Shown: in pieces, positions 9,059 through 17,992 of the stretch | Numbering within the stretch: the stretch's first letter is position 1 | Layout of the letters: each line of letters begins with the position of its first letter | Source of the DNA: Sphingobium amiense | GTDB taxonomy: Bacteria > Pseudomonadota > Alphaproteobacteria > Sphingomonadales > Sphingomonadaceae | Length of the DNA: 64,000 nucleotides | Direction: 5' to 3' | Assembly (NCBI RefSeq): GCF_003967075.1 | Contig: NZ_AP018664.1 | Span: forward strand, 2,542,001-2,606,000 | Program-made: the position numbers and the translations under genes | The notes under the pieces: generated by a model | Told to the model about the DNA's origin: nothing | The model's database searches: none | What the model saw: the letters and a program-made list of their open reading frames with translations, nothing else

Positions 9059-9979
9059 TCAGGGTTCGCCTGCGGGCTGCGGCGCGGGCGCGGCAGGCTC
9101 CGCTGCGGCGGGCGCGGGCGTGGCGGCCGGAACGGGCCTTGGCGCGGCGGGCTTGGGCGCGGTCGCCGCAGCGGGCGCGGCAGCGGACACAGGCGCAGCG
9201 CCGCGTGCCAGCAGAGCCTCGGCATTGACCGGCACGTCCGCGATGGTGCGGTCCGCCGGGCCGAGCGGCGCAATCGCCTTGCCGCCGACCGTCACCGACA
9301 GCGCCTGCGGCCGCCCGGTCAGGATCATCGGCCCCTTCGCCGTCGCGGGCAGGGTGAAGCGCTCGCCCTTTTTGAGCAGGCCGTCCTTCAGCCGCTCGCC
9401 TGCCTCGTCATAGATGCGCAGCCACACATCGTCGACGGCGGTGAACACCACCGGCTGCGCGGCGGGCGGAACCGGCGCGGGCGCGCCGACCGTGCGGGCG
9501 GGCGCCGGGGCGCTCTCCTCGCGGGCGATCTCCTCGCCCGTCGGCGGGGTCAGGATCTGCGTGCGCCAGACGAGATAGCCCGCCACCAGCAGCACCACGA
9601 TGGCCAGCGCCACCCAGGCAAGGCGGCGCGGCGGCACGCGCGCGGGGTCGAGCGGCTCGAACGCCTCATAGCGGTTCGCGCCCATGTCGCTGTTGTGGAC
9701 CGCGTGGCGCACATCGGCGGCGATGGCCACTTCGTCCAGATCGACCGCGCGCGCATAGGCGCGCGCGAAGCCCACGGCGTAGGGAATGCCCGGCAGCGCG
9801 GCATAATCGTCCCGCTCCACCGCTTCCAACTGGCGCTGGGCGATGCGGGTTCGGGTCGCGACATCCTGAATCGACAGACCCTGCGCCTCGCGCGCGGCGC
9901 GCAGCTTCGCGCCCGGCGTGGTGGGCTGCGCTTCGGGCGGCGTGGGTGCGCCGGTGTCGAATTCTGTCTCTTCCGCCAT
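9059..9979 (-). CDS. rodZ: RodZ-like cytoskeletal/HTH membrane protein
   Basis: A 306-residue protein with an N-terminal HTH_25-type domain (GAKLRAAREAQGLSIQDVATRTRI, about 23-85). A transmembrane helix near 119-138 (LAWVALAIVVLLVAGYLVW) follows, then a periplasmic C-terminal domain with VVFTAVDDVWLRIYDEAGERL, typical of RodZ DUF4115. The tail is Ala/Pro-rich. RodZ bridges MreB to the cell-wall elongation machinery. The ATG at 9979 is preceded by ggagcagc. The neighbour cpoB is also an envelope gene, 78 bp downstream. Confidence 0.85.
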   Translation of the reverse strand: MAEETEFDTGAPTPPEAQPTTPGAKLRAAREAQGLSIQDVATRTRIAQRQLEAVERDDYAALPGIPYAVGFARAYARAVDLDEVAIAADVRHAVHNSDMGANRYEAFEPLDPARVPPRRLAWVALAIVVLLVAGYLVWRTQILTPPTGEEIAREESAPAPARTVGAPAPVPPAAQPVVFTAVDDVWLRIYDEAGERLKDGLLKKGERFTLPATAKGPMILTGRPQALSVTVGGKAIAPLGPADRTIADVPVNAEALLARGAAPVSAAAPAAATAPKPAAPRPVPAATPAPAAAEPAAPAPQPAGEP

Positions 9980-10065
9980 GCTGCTCCGCGACCTTTTTTA
10001 GCGCTGGCCTTGTCTCATTGTGGCACGGCGCTTGTCAACGCTGCCGGCCCTCTAACTGCCGGAAA

Positions 10066-12339
10066 TCAGCCCTGTTCGATATTGCGCGCGCTCGCCAGTC
10101 CGGACAGCCGCCCGCGAATATCGGTGACGCCGCTGTCCAGCCATTGCCGCATGCCCGCCTGCACTTCGCCGGCGTCGATGGCGCGGATCATCGCCTTGAC
10201 CGGCCCGACCGACGCGGGCGTGATCGACAGGCGGCGGATGCCAAGCCCGATGAGCGCCATCGCCTCCAGCGTCCGTCCGCCCATTTCGCCGCACACGCCC
10301 ACCGGCACGTCATGCGCCGCGCACGCCCGCACCACCCGGTCGAGGAAGCGCAGGATCGCGATGCTCAGCCAGTCGTAACGCTCGGCAAGGCGCGGATGCG
10401 CGCGGTCCGCGGCGAAGAGGAACTGGGTCAGGTCATTGGTGCCGATCGACAGGAAATCGAGCCGGGGCAGCAGCAGGTCCAGCACTTCGGCAAGCGCGGG
10501 CACTTCCAGCATCGCGCCATATCTGACCGCGATGGGCAGCTTCTTGCGCTGCCCCGCCAGCCAGTCGCGCTGCGCCTCCACCAGCGCGCGCGCCTGCTCA
10601 TATTCCCACGGTTCCGACACCATCGGGAACATGATGTTCAGCACCTTCCCCGCGCTCGCCTCCAGCAGCGCGCGCGCCTGCGCTTTCATGAGACCGTCGC
10701 GGTCGAGCGCAAGGCGCAGCGCGCGCCATCCCATCGCCGGATTATCCTCCTGCTCGTCCTCGTCGCGCTGCATATAGGGCAGCGCCTTGTCGCCGCCGAT
10801 GTCGACCGTGCGGAAGATGACGGGCCGGTCGCCCGCCGCGTCGAGCACATCCTTGTAGAGCCGCTGCTGCTTTTCCCGCTGCGGCAGCGTCGCCGACACG
10901 AGGAACTGAAACTCGGTGCGGAACAGGCCGATGCCGTCCGCCCCCACCAGATCGAGCGCCTGCGCATCCTCGCGCAGCCCGGCATTGACCATCAGCTCGA
11001 CCCGCTGACCGTCCAGCGTCACCGAAGGCAGGTCGCGCATCGCGGCGAACTCGGCGCGGCGCTTCTGCGTGATGGTCAGCTTGTTCTCGAACGCCTCGTC
11101 CATGTCCGCGCTGGGGCGGATCAGCAGGGCGTTTTCGTTGACGTCCATCAGGATGAGGTCGCCCTCATTCACCTGATGCCGCACGTCGCGCACGCGGCCC
11201 AGCACGGGCACGCCCATCGCGCGCGCGACGATGGTGACGTGCGCCGTCAGCGACCCTTCCTCCAGGATCACACCTTTCAGGCGGCGGCGGTCATATTCCA
11301 GCAGTTCGGCGGGGCCAAGGTTGCGCGCGATCAGGATCGCGTCCTGCCGCAGGCCCATCGTCGCCGCCGTGCCGAGCTGCCCCGAAACGGTGCGCAGCAG
11401 GCGGTTCGCCATATCCTCCAGATCGTGCATCCGGTCCTGCAGCAGCGGATCGTCGATCTGCCGCATCCGCATGCGCGTGCGCTGCTGCACCCGCTCGATC
11501 GCGGCCTCGGCGGTCAGGCCGCTGTCGATCGCCTCGTTGATGCGCCTGATCCACCCTTCGTCATAGGCGAACATCTTGTAGGTTTCGAGCACCTCCTGAT
11601 GCTCGCCCTCGGTGCCGAACTCCGCCGCGCCGGTCATCCGGTCGATCTGTTCGCGCATCTTGGTGAAGGCGGAAATGACGCGCGCGCGCTCCGCCTCCGT
11701 ATCCTCCGCCACCGTATGTTCGACATGGATGCGCGGCTGGTGGAACACGGCATGGCCCCGCGCCATGCCCATCACCAGTTGCAGCCCGTGCAGCATCGTC
11801 GTGCCGGTATCGGCGACACGCGAATCGGACGGTCCGTCGTCGGCCAGCTCGGCATTGGCGATCAGTTCGGACAGCACCATGGCGACCGTCTGCAACGCCT
11901 CGATCTCGACTTCCTCATAACGGCGCGGCTCGACATGCTGGACGCACAGCACGCCCAGCGCGCGCTCGCGTCGCACGATGGGCACGCCCGCGAAGCTGTG
12001 GAACATGTCCTCGCCGGTTTCGGGGCGGTAGGAAAAGTCCGGGTGCGCCGCCGCTTCGTCGAGGTTCAGCGTCTCGACATTGGTGGCGATCAGGCCGACC
12101 AGACCTTCGCCCATCGCCATGCGGGTGACGTGCACCGCCTCCTGCTTCAGCCCGCGCGTCGCGAACAGCTCCAGCAGCCCTTCGCGCACCAGATAGATGG
12201 AACAGACTTCGCTCGACAGCGATTCGCCGATGATCTCCACCACCTTGTTCAGCTTCGCCTGCGCGCTGGTGCGCGCGGCCATGACTTCCTGCAATCGGAT
12301 CAGGATCTGGCGGGCGGCGGCGGCGGGCGTGCTGAGCAT
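10066..12339 (-). CDS. ptsP: PTS-Ntr enzyme I (phosphoenolpyruvate-protein phosphotransferase PtsP)
   Basis: A 757-residue protein. An N-terminal GAF domain (about 20-165) precedes the enzyme I domains. The phospho-accepting His is at about 367 in GSLTAHVTIVARAMGVP. The PEP-binding TIM barrel carries GADGIGLFRTEFQFL and the signature DFLSIGTNDLTQFLFA. The C-terminal part is complete. GAF plus EI is the PtsP form, which transfers phosphate from PEP to an NPr/HPr protein. Its likely partner here is the HPr at 34828-35100. It diverges from the aminotransferase gene at 12504. Confidence 0.96.
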   Translation of the reverse strand: MLSTPAAAARQILIRLQEVMAARTSAQAKLNKVVEIIGESLSSEVCSIYLVREGLLELFATRGLKQEAVHVTRMAMGEGLVGLIATNVETLNLDEAAAHPDFSYRPETGEDMFHSFAGVPIVRRERALGVLCVQHVEPRRYEEVEIEALQTVAMVLSELIANAELADDGPSDSRVADTGTTMLHGLQLVMGMARGHAVFHQPRIHVEHTVAEDTEAERARVISAFTKMREQIDRMTGAAEFGTEGEHQEVLETYKMFAYDEGWIRRINEAIDSGLTAEAAIERVQQRTRMRMRQIDDPLLQDRMHDLEDMANRLLRTVSGQLGTAATMGLRQDAILIARNLGPAELLEYDRRRLKGVILEEGSLTAHVTIVARAMGVPVLGRVRDVRHQVNEGDLILMDVNENALLIRPSADMDEAFENKLTITQKRRAEFAAMRDLPSVTLDGQRVELMVNAGLREDAQALDLVGADGIGLFRTEFQFLVSATLPQREKQQRLYKDVLDAAGDRPVIFRTVDIGGDKALPYMQRDEDEQEDNPAMGWRALRLALDRDGLMKAQARALLEASAGKVLNIMFPMVSEPWEYEQARALVEAQRDWLAGQRKKLPIAVRYGAMLEVPALAEVLDLLLPRLDFLSIGTNDLTQFLFAADRAHPRLAERYDWLSIAILRFLDRVVRACAAHDVPVGVCGEMGGRTLEAMALIGLGIRRLSITPASVGPVKAMIRAIDAGEVQAGMRQWLDSGVTDIRGRLSGLASARNIEQG

Positions 12340-12503
12340 GTCGTTGCGCTATCAGATTGACGGCGGGCTTACCAAGGCGATTTCAATAGGTGGCCGCGCA
12401 TTATTCATCCACTTTGTCCGTTTACATGGCGGAAACAATCCTCACAATCGTCCAACTGGATGACCGGGGCGCGCTTCGCTCCGTGGAGAGAGGGACAGGA
12501 ACG

Positions 12504-13661
12504 ATGGCCACCGACGCGCAACCCACATTCCGGCAGGACTTGATCGACCGCGGCTATTCCCGCCGCCAGATGGCTAAGGCCGCCGCGCTGCTGGGCGCCG
12601 CCGCCGCGACGAACCGCATGCCCGAAGCGCAGGCGCAGCAGGCGGCAAAGGCGGTCGCGGGCGCGGTGCGCATCGGCGCGAACGAATGCTGGACCGGCCC
12701 CTTCCCCTCGGGCGTCGCCGCCGCCACGAAGCTGGCGCAGGAGGGCAACCGCTACGAGCCGGACGATGAACATGCCAAGCTGTTCGCCGCCGTCGCCTCG
12801 GTCGAGGGCATTCCTGCCGACCGCATCCTCGCATGGCCCGGCTCGTCCGATCCGCTGAGCCGCGTCGCGGTCGCCTACGCCTCGCCCACGCGCGGCATCG
12901 TCACCGCCAACCCCACCTATGAAGCGATCTGGCGCACCGGCGACTGGATCGGCGCACCGGTCAGGAAAGTGCCGCTCACCAGCGACTACCGCCATGACGT
13001 GAAGGCGATGCTGGCGGCGGACCCCAATGCGGGCGTCTATTATATCTGCTCGCCCAATAATCCGACCGGCACGGTGACGCCCATCGCCGACATCGAATGG
13101 CTGGCGAACAACAAGCCGAAAGACGCGATCCTCGTCGTCGACGAAGCCTATATCCACTGGGTCGACGGTCCCCACGCCGCGAAGCTCGCCGCCACGCGCG
13201 ACGATGTGATGATCCTGCGCACCTTCTCGAAACTGTTCGGCATGGCGGGCATGCGCCTCGGCCTCACCTTCGCCAGCCCCACGCTCATGGAAAAGATGAT
13301 CCGCTACGATGGCGGGCAGGTGACGGCGATGCTGCCGATGACCGCCGTCGCCTGCGGCACCGCGTCCGTCACCGAAGCCGCGCTCATCAAGCAGCGCCGC
13401 GCCGAAATGAACGCCGCGCGCGAAAAGTCGGTCAGCCATCTGAAGGCGAAGGGGATCAAGGTGATCCCCGGCAGTCAGGCCAATATGTTCATGATCGACT
13501 GGGGCAAGCCCGCCAGACCGATGCTCGACGCCCTTCTCGCGCAGGGCGTGCAGATCGGACGGAGCTGGCCCATCTGGCCCAACGTGTCGCGCGTGTCGGT
13601 CGGCTCGATGGAAGAAATGGAAGCCTTCAACGCCGCCGTCGACAAGGTGTGGAAGGCGTAA
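12504..13661 (+). CDS. Tat-signal PLP aminotransferase (HisC-like), copy 1
   Basis: A 385-residue fold-type I PLP aminotransferase with an exported-type N-terminus. A twin-Arg motif SRRQMAK (Arg20-Arg21) and an Ala-rich hydrophobic stretch come before the enzyme domain. The catalytic set is visible: SPNNPTGT (186-190 region), VVDEAYIHW (Asp213) and the PLP lysine Lys243 in RTFSKLFGMAGMRLG. It resembles histidinol-phosphate aminotransferases, but a periplasmic location makes a histidine-synthesis role unlikely and the substrate is unknown. A closely similar paralog follows in tandem. The start at 12504 precedes the Tat motif by 18 codons. Confidence 0.88.
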   Translation: MATDAQPTFRQDLIDRGYSRRQMAKAAALLGAAAATNRMPEAQAQQAAKAVAGAVRIGANECWTGPFPSGVAAATKLAQEGNRYEPDDEHAKLFAAVASVEGIPADRILAWPGSSDPLSRVAVAYASPTRGIVTANPTYEAIWRTGDWIGAPVRKVPLTSDYRHDVKAMLAADPNAGVYYICSPNNPTGTVTPIADIEWLANNKPKDAILVVDEAYIHWVDGPHAAKLAATRDDVMILRTFSKLFGMAGMRLGLTFASPTLMEKMIRYDGGQVTAMLPMTAVACGTASVTEAALIKQRRAEMNAAREKSVSHLKAKGIKVIPGSQANMFMIDWGKPARPMLDALLAQGVQIGRSWPIWPNVSRVSVGSMEEMEAFNAAVDKVWKA

Positions 13662-13839
13662 TCCTTTTGCCCGGCGCCTGAAGGCGCAGGGCAGAGCGGG
13701 CCGCTGCCGTTTCGTTTCCCGTGAGGGAAACAGAAAATCAAACGGCACATTGCGGAAATGCGCCGCCGCTTCGTTTCCCCGTCTGAGTATACCGAAAAAG
13801 AACCGAGACGCTCTCATCGCAGACAGGGGACATCACACC

Positions 13840-15006
13840 ATGACCATGATGCTGAACAAGGAAGCCAGAGAAGACCTGATGGACCGCGGCTATTCGCGCC
13901 GCCAGTTGGCCGAAATCACCGCGCTGGTCGGCGCGGGCGTCGCCGCCAGTTCGCTCCTCCCCGCCGCGGCGCTGGCGCAGCAGCAGGCCGGGCGCGGCAT
14001 CAAGGGCGCGGTGCGCATCGGTGCGAACGAATGCTGGACCGGCCCCTTCCCCTCGGGCGTTCAGGCCGCCGCCGAAGCCGCATCCTTCGGCAACTGGTAT
14101 GACCCGGACAATTATCGCGGCGACCTTATCAAGACCGTCGCGTCGGTCGAGGGCATTGCCGAAGAACAGATCGTGCCGTGGCCCGGTTCGGGCGGCCCGC
14201 TGGTCAGCATCGTCGCGGCCTACTGCTCGCCGACCAAGGGTCTCGTCACCGCCGACCCGACCTTCGAATCCGCATGGCGCACCGCCGACTATCTGAAAGC
14301 CCCCATCGCCAAGGCGCCGCAGGCCATCGGCAAGGGCCATGACGTGAAGGCGATGCTCGCCGCCAATCCGAACGCGGGCCTCTATTATATCTGCACCCCC
14401 AACAACCCGACCGGCACGATCACGCCGCTCGCCGACATCCAGTGGCTGCTCGACAACAAGCCCGCCGACGCGATGCTGCTGGTCGACGAAGCCTATCTCC
14501 ACTTCTCGGAAGCGCCCAGCGCCGCCAGCCTGATCGGCAACCGCAAGGACATCATCGTCATGCGGACCTTCTCCAAGCTGTTCGGCATGGCGGGTGTCCG
14601 CCTCGGCCTCACCTTCGCCGATCCCGAAGTGCAGAAGCGCATCATGCTGTTCGGCCCGGCAGCCGGCGGCCTCGCCATCACGGCGATGCACTGCGGCAAC
14701 GCGGTCTACAAGGAAGCCGCCCTCATCAAGGCGCGCCGCGCGGAAATGATCGGCAACCGCGAGGAAACGATCGCCTGGCTCACGAAGAAGGGCATTTCGG
14801 TCCAGCCGGGCAGCCAGGCCAACATGTTCATGGTCGACTGGAAAAAGCCCGCCAAGGACATGCAGGCCGCTCTGCTCGCCGCTCCCGAAAAGGTGCAGAT
14901 CGGCCGCAACTGGGCGATCTGGCCCACCGTCTCGCGCGTGACCGTGGGTTCGGCGGACGATATGGCGAAGTTCCGCGCCGCCGTGGACAGGGTCTACAAG
15001 GCGTAA
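13840..15006 (+). CDS. Tat-signal PLP aminotransferase (HisC-like), copy 2
   Basis: A 388-residue paralog of the preceding gene, sharing runs such as AVRIGANECWTGPFPSG, YYIC-PNNPTGT and RTFSKLFGMAG. Its signal is clearer: DRGYSRRQLAE, a hydrophobic core ITALVGAGVAASSLLPAAA, and an ALAQ cleavage-type site near residue 46. The PLP lysine (RTFSKLFG), the LLVDEAY aspartate and the PNNPTG loop are all kept, so both copies look functional. The ATG at 13840 (MTMMLNKEAR) is used. A strong terminator follows at 15034-15063. Confidence 0.88.
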   Translation: MTMMLNKEAREDLMDRGYSRRQLAEITALVGAGVAASSLLPAAALAQQQAGRGIKGAVRIGANECWTGPFPSGVQAAAEAASFGNWYDPDNYRGDLIKTVASVEGIAEEQIVPWPGSGGPLVSIVAAYCSPTKGLVTADPTFESAWRTADYLKAPIAKAPQAIGKGHDVKAMLAANPNAGLYYICTPNNPTGTITPLADIQWLLDNKPADAMLLVDEAYLHFSEAPSAASLIGNRKDIIVMRTFSKLFGMAGVRLGLTFADPEVQKRIMLFGPAAGGLAITAMHCGNAVYKEAALIKARRAEMIGNREETIAWLTKKGISVQPGSQANMFMVDWKKPAKDMQAALLAAPEKVQIGRNWAIWPTVSRVTVGSADDMAKFRAAVDRVYKA

Positions 15007-15033
15007 GCGATTTCCTTCACGGTCGCGAAGGAA

Positions 15034-15063
15034 GGGCGCTCCCGCTGCGGAGCGCCCTTTTTT
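15034..15063 (+). terminator. intrinsic terminator after aminotransferase copy 2
   Basis: A 9-bp stem (gggcgctcc / ggagcgccc) with a 6-nt loop, followed by six T. Confidence 0.93.
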
Positions 15064-15080
15064 CGTTCAGGCGCCAGGGT

Positions 15081-15542
15081 TCATGCGCTCGCCGCCGATT
15101 CCTCGCACAATGCGACGAACTGGGCGAGCATCTGGTCCCAGCCGGGATGAAACCCCATGTCGAGATGCCGCTGCATCGCATCGGCGTCCCAGTGCCGCGC
15201 CGTCGCTGTGACGCGCGTCCCCTCACCCTCCGGCGCGAAGGTCCAGACGATCGTGAGAAACGGCGTCTGCGGCACCCATCCCGCCGCATAGGCGTCCGTC
15301 GTCACGACCCGTTCGCCCGGCACGGCCTCCAGCACGATCCCTTCCATCGGCCCGGTGTCCTCGCCATCGGGACCGAACATCCGGATCGCGCTGCGCCCGC
15401 CGGGCCGCAGATCCTCCTCGATCACCTCCGCCCGCCACGGTTTCGGGCAGAACCACTGGTCTTTGAGGTCGGTCCACACCTTCCAGCAGATTTCGCGCGG
15501 CGCAGCGACCGGCGCGCTTACCGACAGATCGTGCCCGCTCAT
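15081..15542 (-). CDS. SRPBCC (AHSA1/START-like) protein
   Basis: A 153-residue protein of the AHSA1/polyketide-cyclase-like SRPBCC fold: the opening SVSAPVAAPREICWKVWTDLKDQWFC, the middle RPGGRSAIRMFGPDG, and the closing HPGWDQMLAQFVALCEE helix. The fold binds hydrophobic ligands in a deep cavity; the ligand here is unknown. The start at 15542 overlaps the upstream VOC gene's stop (ATGA), so this is the last gene of a four-gene operon (17196 to 15081). Confidence 0.88.
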   Translation of the reverse strand: MSGHDLSVSAPVAAPREICWKVWTDLKDQWFCPKPWRAEVIEEDLRPGGRSAIRMFGPDGEDTGPMEGIVLEAVPGERVVTTDAYAAGWVPQTPFLTIVWTFAPEGEGTRVTATARHWDADAMQRHLDMGFHPGWDQMLAQFVALCEESAASA

Positions 15543-16021
15543 GCCGCCTCTCCCTCGAACGCGGCCTGCATGGCCACCGTGTCCAGCTTCCGCATCGTCA
15601 TCATCACCTGCATCATCCGCGCGATCCCGGCGGCGTCGCCGCTGCGATAATTGGCCATGATCCCGCGCGTCACCAGTTGCCACGACAGGCCGTAGCGATC
15701 CTTCACCCATCCGCATGGGCCGTCCGCCCCGCCGTCCGCCGTCAGCGCGTCGAACAGCCGGTCCAGCTCAGCCTGATCCTCGCACGCGACGGACAGCGAC
15801 ACCGCTTCGTTGAACTGGAAGTGCGGCCCGCCGTTCAGCGCCTGATAGCTCTGGCCGCGCAGCGTGAACTCGACCAGCAGCACCCGCTCGCCCGGCGCGC
15901 CCGCATCGGCGGGATAATGGCTCACATGATCCACCGATCCGCCGAAGACGGAGACGTAGAAGCGCGCCGCCTCCAGCGCCTGCCCGTCGAACCAGAGGCA
16001 CGGGACGATGGCGTCGCTCAT
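15539..16021 (-). CDS. VOC-family protein (PhnB-like)
   Basis: A 160-residue single VOC (glyoxalase/dioxygenase superfamily) protein of the PhnB/3-demethylubiquinone methyltransferase-like type: VPCLWFDGQALEAARFYVSVFGGS, GQSYQALNGGPHFQFNEAVSLSVAC, DRYGLSWQLV. No enzyme activity can be assigned. The start at 16021 overlaps the upstream gene by ATGA, and its own stop overlaps the SRPBCC gene. This pairing of PhnB-like and SRPBCC genes behind a DUF1428 gene is often seen in small operons of unknown role. Confidence 0.88.
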   Translation of the reverse strand: MSDAIVPCLWFDGQALEAARFYVSVFGGSVDHVSHYPADAGAPGERVLLVEFTLRGQSYQALNGGPHFQFNEAVSLSVACEDQAELDRLFDALTADGGADGPCGWVKDRYGLSWQLVTRGIMANYRSGDAAGIARMMQVMMTMRKLDTVAMQAAFEGEAA

Positions 16022-16821
16022 GCCGCCGCGCTCCGCATGCCCACCAGCGCGAACATCGCGCCCTGCGGGTCGGTCGCCTGGACGATCCAGCCGCCGCCGG
16101 GCACTTCCATCGGTCCGTTGAGCACCTGCCCGCCGCCCGCCGAGACCCTGCCCGCCGCCGCGTCAATGTCGCCCACCACGAAATAGAAGAGCCACAGCGG
16201 CACCGGCACTTCCTTGGGGCGCGGCATGATGCCGCCGGTCATGCTCTGGAAATCGGTCCCGCCCGTCTGTGATACGAGCTGGTAGCTGCCCATCGGCCCC
16301 ATATCCATCGCCTCGCCCCGGCTCCAGCCGAACTGCCCGGTGTAGAAGCCAAGGTCGCGGTCGAAATCGCCGCTGTAAAGCTCGTGCCAGCCGACATGCC
16401 CCTGCGCCATCGGCGGGGCAGGCTCCATGCCCTCGGGGCTGTTGCCTTTCAGCAGCATGAAGGTCGCGCCGCCCGGATCGTTCATGACCGCAAAGCGCCC
16501 GACGCCGGGAATGTCCTCCGGCGCGCGCATCACCTTGCCGCCCGCCGCTTCCAGCCTTGCTGCGTCGGCGTCCACATCCGCCGACCCGATATAGCCGCCC
16601 CACCATGGCCGCATCCCGCACTCCGCCATCTGGGGCGTGATCGCCATGACGCCGCCCATGCCGCCCGCGCTGCCGGAGACCACATGATAGGGTTCCTCCA
16701 CCTGCCCGCCGCCGAAGGGCTGCGATGTCCAGCCGACCACATCGCCATAGAAAGCGAGCGCGCCCTGCGGATCGCTCGTCATCAGTTCATACCAGAAGAA
16801 TTTGCCGTTCAGATCAGCCAT
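16018..16821 (-). CDS. two-domain VOC-family protein
   Basis: A 267-residue protein with two tandem glyoxalase-like VOC modules. The first (about 5-125) has GKFFWYELMTSDPQGALAFYGDVVGW. The second (about 140-262) has HVGWHELYSGDFDRDLGFYTGQFGW. Each ends with a DP(G/Q)GA strand. Such tandem modules form one active-site-like barrel; the substrate is not known. It sits 12 bp downstream of the DUF1428 gene and overlaps the next VOC gene by four bases. Confidence 0.88.
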   Translation of the reverse strand: MADLNGKFFWYELMTSDPQGALAFYGDVVGWTSQPFGGGQVEEPYHVVSGSAGGMGGVMAITPQMAECGMRPWWGGYIGSADVDADAARLEAAGGKVMRAPEDIPGVGRFAVMNDPGGATFMLLKGNSPEGMEPAPPMAQGHVGWHELYSGDFDRDLGFYTGQFGWSRGEAMDMGPMGSYQLVSQTGGTDFQSMTGGIMPRPKEVPVPLWLFYFVVGDIDAAAGRVSAGGGQVLNGPMEVPGGGWIVQATDPQGAMFALVGMRSAAA

Positions 16822-16833
16822 CGTCCCTCTCCC

Positions 16834-17196
16834 TCAGGCTTTCGCGTCCAGCAGCACTTCGAATCCACCGTAGATGAGGCGGGCGCCCGCGAAAGGCATG
16901 TCCTCCCCTTCCTTGGGCTGCATCCGTTCATCCTTCATGACTTTTTCCGCGCCGGCGTCGCGGGTCGCCCTGTCGGGCCACTCGATCCAGGAAAAGACGA
17001 CGTCCTCGCCCTCCTCCGCGATCACGGCGGTGCGGAAATCGTTGACCTTGCCCGGCTTCACATCGTCGGCCCAGCATTCCACGACGCGCAGCGCGCCATG
17101 TTCGATGAAGATCGGCGCGGCATAGGCGGCGACCTCCCTGTATCGTTCCTTGTTGCCCTTGGGCACCGGGATCACGAAACCGTCCATATAGGCCAT
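16834..17196 (-). CDS. DUF1428 family protein (YbaA-like)
   Basis: A 120-residue protein, MAYMDGFVIPVPKGNKERYREVA at the start, with ECWADDV, FSWIEWPDRATRDAG and MPFAGARLIYGGFE, the marks of DUF1428. The fold is a ferredoxin-like alpha/beta barrel domain, with no known activity. I chose the ATG at 17196 over the in-frame one at 17214 because aggagag lies just before it. It is the first gene of the operon divergent from the HxlR regulator at 17306. Confidence 0.88.
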   Translation of the reverse strand: MAYMDGFVIPVPKGNKERYREVAAYAAPIFIEHGALRVVECWADDVKPGKVNDFRTAVIAEEGEDVVFSWIEWPDRATRDAGAEKVMKDERMQPKEGEDMPFAGARLIYGGFEVLLDAKA

Positions 17197-17305
17197 TGCT
17201 CTCTCCTCTATCATCCGCGCCGGGTGGCTCGACAGCCGACTCGCCCCTTGAACTTTCTGCGCTTCGTGATTATTTTATGCAACAGTTAAGTTAGAAAAGA
17301 TAACC

Positions 17306-17992
17306 ATGAAGTCCCAAACCCGCAAACGCGCCTATCAGGATGGCTGCGCCGTCGCGCACGCGCTCGACATCATCGGCGATCGCTGGGCGATGCCGATCAT
17401 GCGCGAACTGATGCTGGGGCCAAAGCGCTTCACCGATATTCGCGCCGGACTGCCCGGCCTGAGCGCCAATGTGCTGACGCAGCGGCTGGAGGAGCTGGAG
17501 GCGGCGAGCATCCTCGTGCGCCGCCGCCTGCCCCCGCCCGCCGCCAGCCAGATTTACGAGCTGACCGACTGGGGCCGCGAATCGGAAATCCTGTTTCAGG
17601 TGCTGGGCCGCTGGGCCGCGCGATCCCCCACGATGGAGCCGGGCAAGCCGATGAGTCCCGTCTCGGTGATCCTGTCGCTGCGCACGATGATCGACCGCAG
17701 CCGCATCGGCGACATGAACGCCACCATCGGCCTGCGCTTCGGCGAGGAAGAGTTTCTGGGCAGCTTCCGCGACGGCGATTTCCATATCGACCGGGGCGCG
17801 GCGGCGGGCGCGGACGTGCTGATCGACGGCGACCAGAATGCGCTGGTCGCCATCATCTATGGCGGCGCGCCGTGGGAGGGCTTTGCGGGCGCGCTGCGGG
17901 TCGAGGGGGACAGGGCGCTGGCGCAGCGGTTCGCGCGCCTCTTCCCCCTGCCCCCCAAAGCGCCCTCTACCGTTAGCGGTGCTGCCGGTTGA
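17306..17992 (+). CDS. HxlR-family transcriptional regulator with C-terminal SCP2-like domain
   Basis: A 228-residue regulator. The N-terminal HxlR winged helix (about 12-105) has CAVAHALDIIGDRWAMPIMRELMLGPKRFTDI and LSANVLTQRLEELE. A C-terminal domain (about 125-220), including GLRFGEEEF and DVLIDGDQNALVAI, looks like a sterol-carrier-type ligand pocket. It is divergent from the DUF1428/VOC/SRPBCC operon across a 109-bp AT-rich gap, so it is the likely regulator of that operon. Its last 20 bp overlap the convergent SDR gene. Confidence 0.88.
   Translation: MKSQTRKRAYQDGCAVAHALDIIGDRWAMPIMRELMLGPKRFTDIRAGLPGLSANVLTQRLEELEAASILVRRRLPPPAASQIYELTDWGRESEILFQVLGRWAARSPTMEPGKPMSPVSVILSLRTMIDRSRIGDMNATIGLRFGEEEFLGSFRDGDFHIDRGAAAGADVLIDGDQNALVAIIYGGAPWEGFAGALRVEGDRALAQRFARLFPLPPKAPSTVSGAAG

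Noticed and set aside
9946..12360. An 804-codon plus-strand open frame opposite ptsP
   Set aside because: Same high-GC antisense effect; no recognisable domain, and it runs through the complete PtsP gene.
13713..13731. A gtttccc/gggaaac hairpin between the two aminotransferase genes as a terminator
   Set aside because: Short stem and no T-run; the pair may be co-transcribed.
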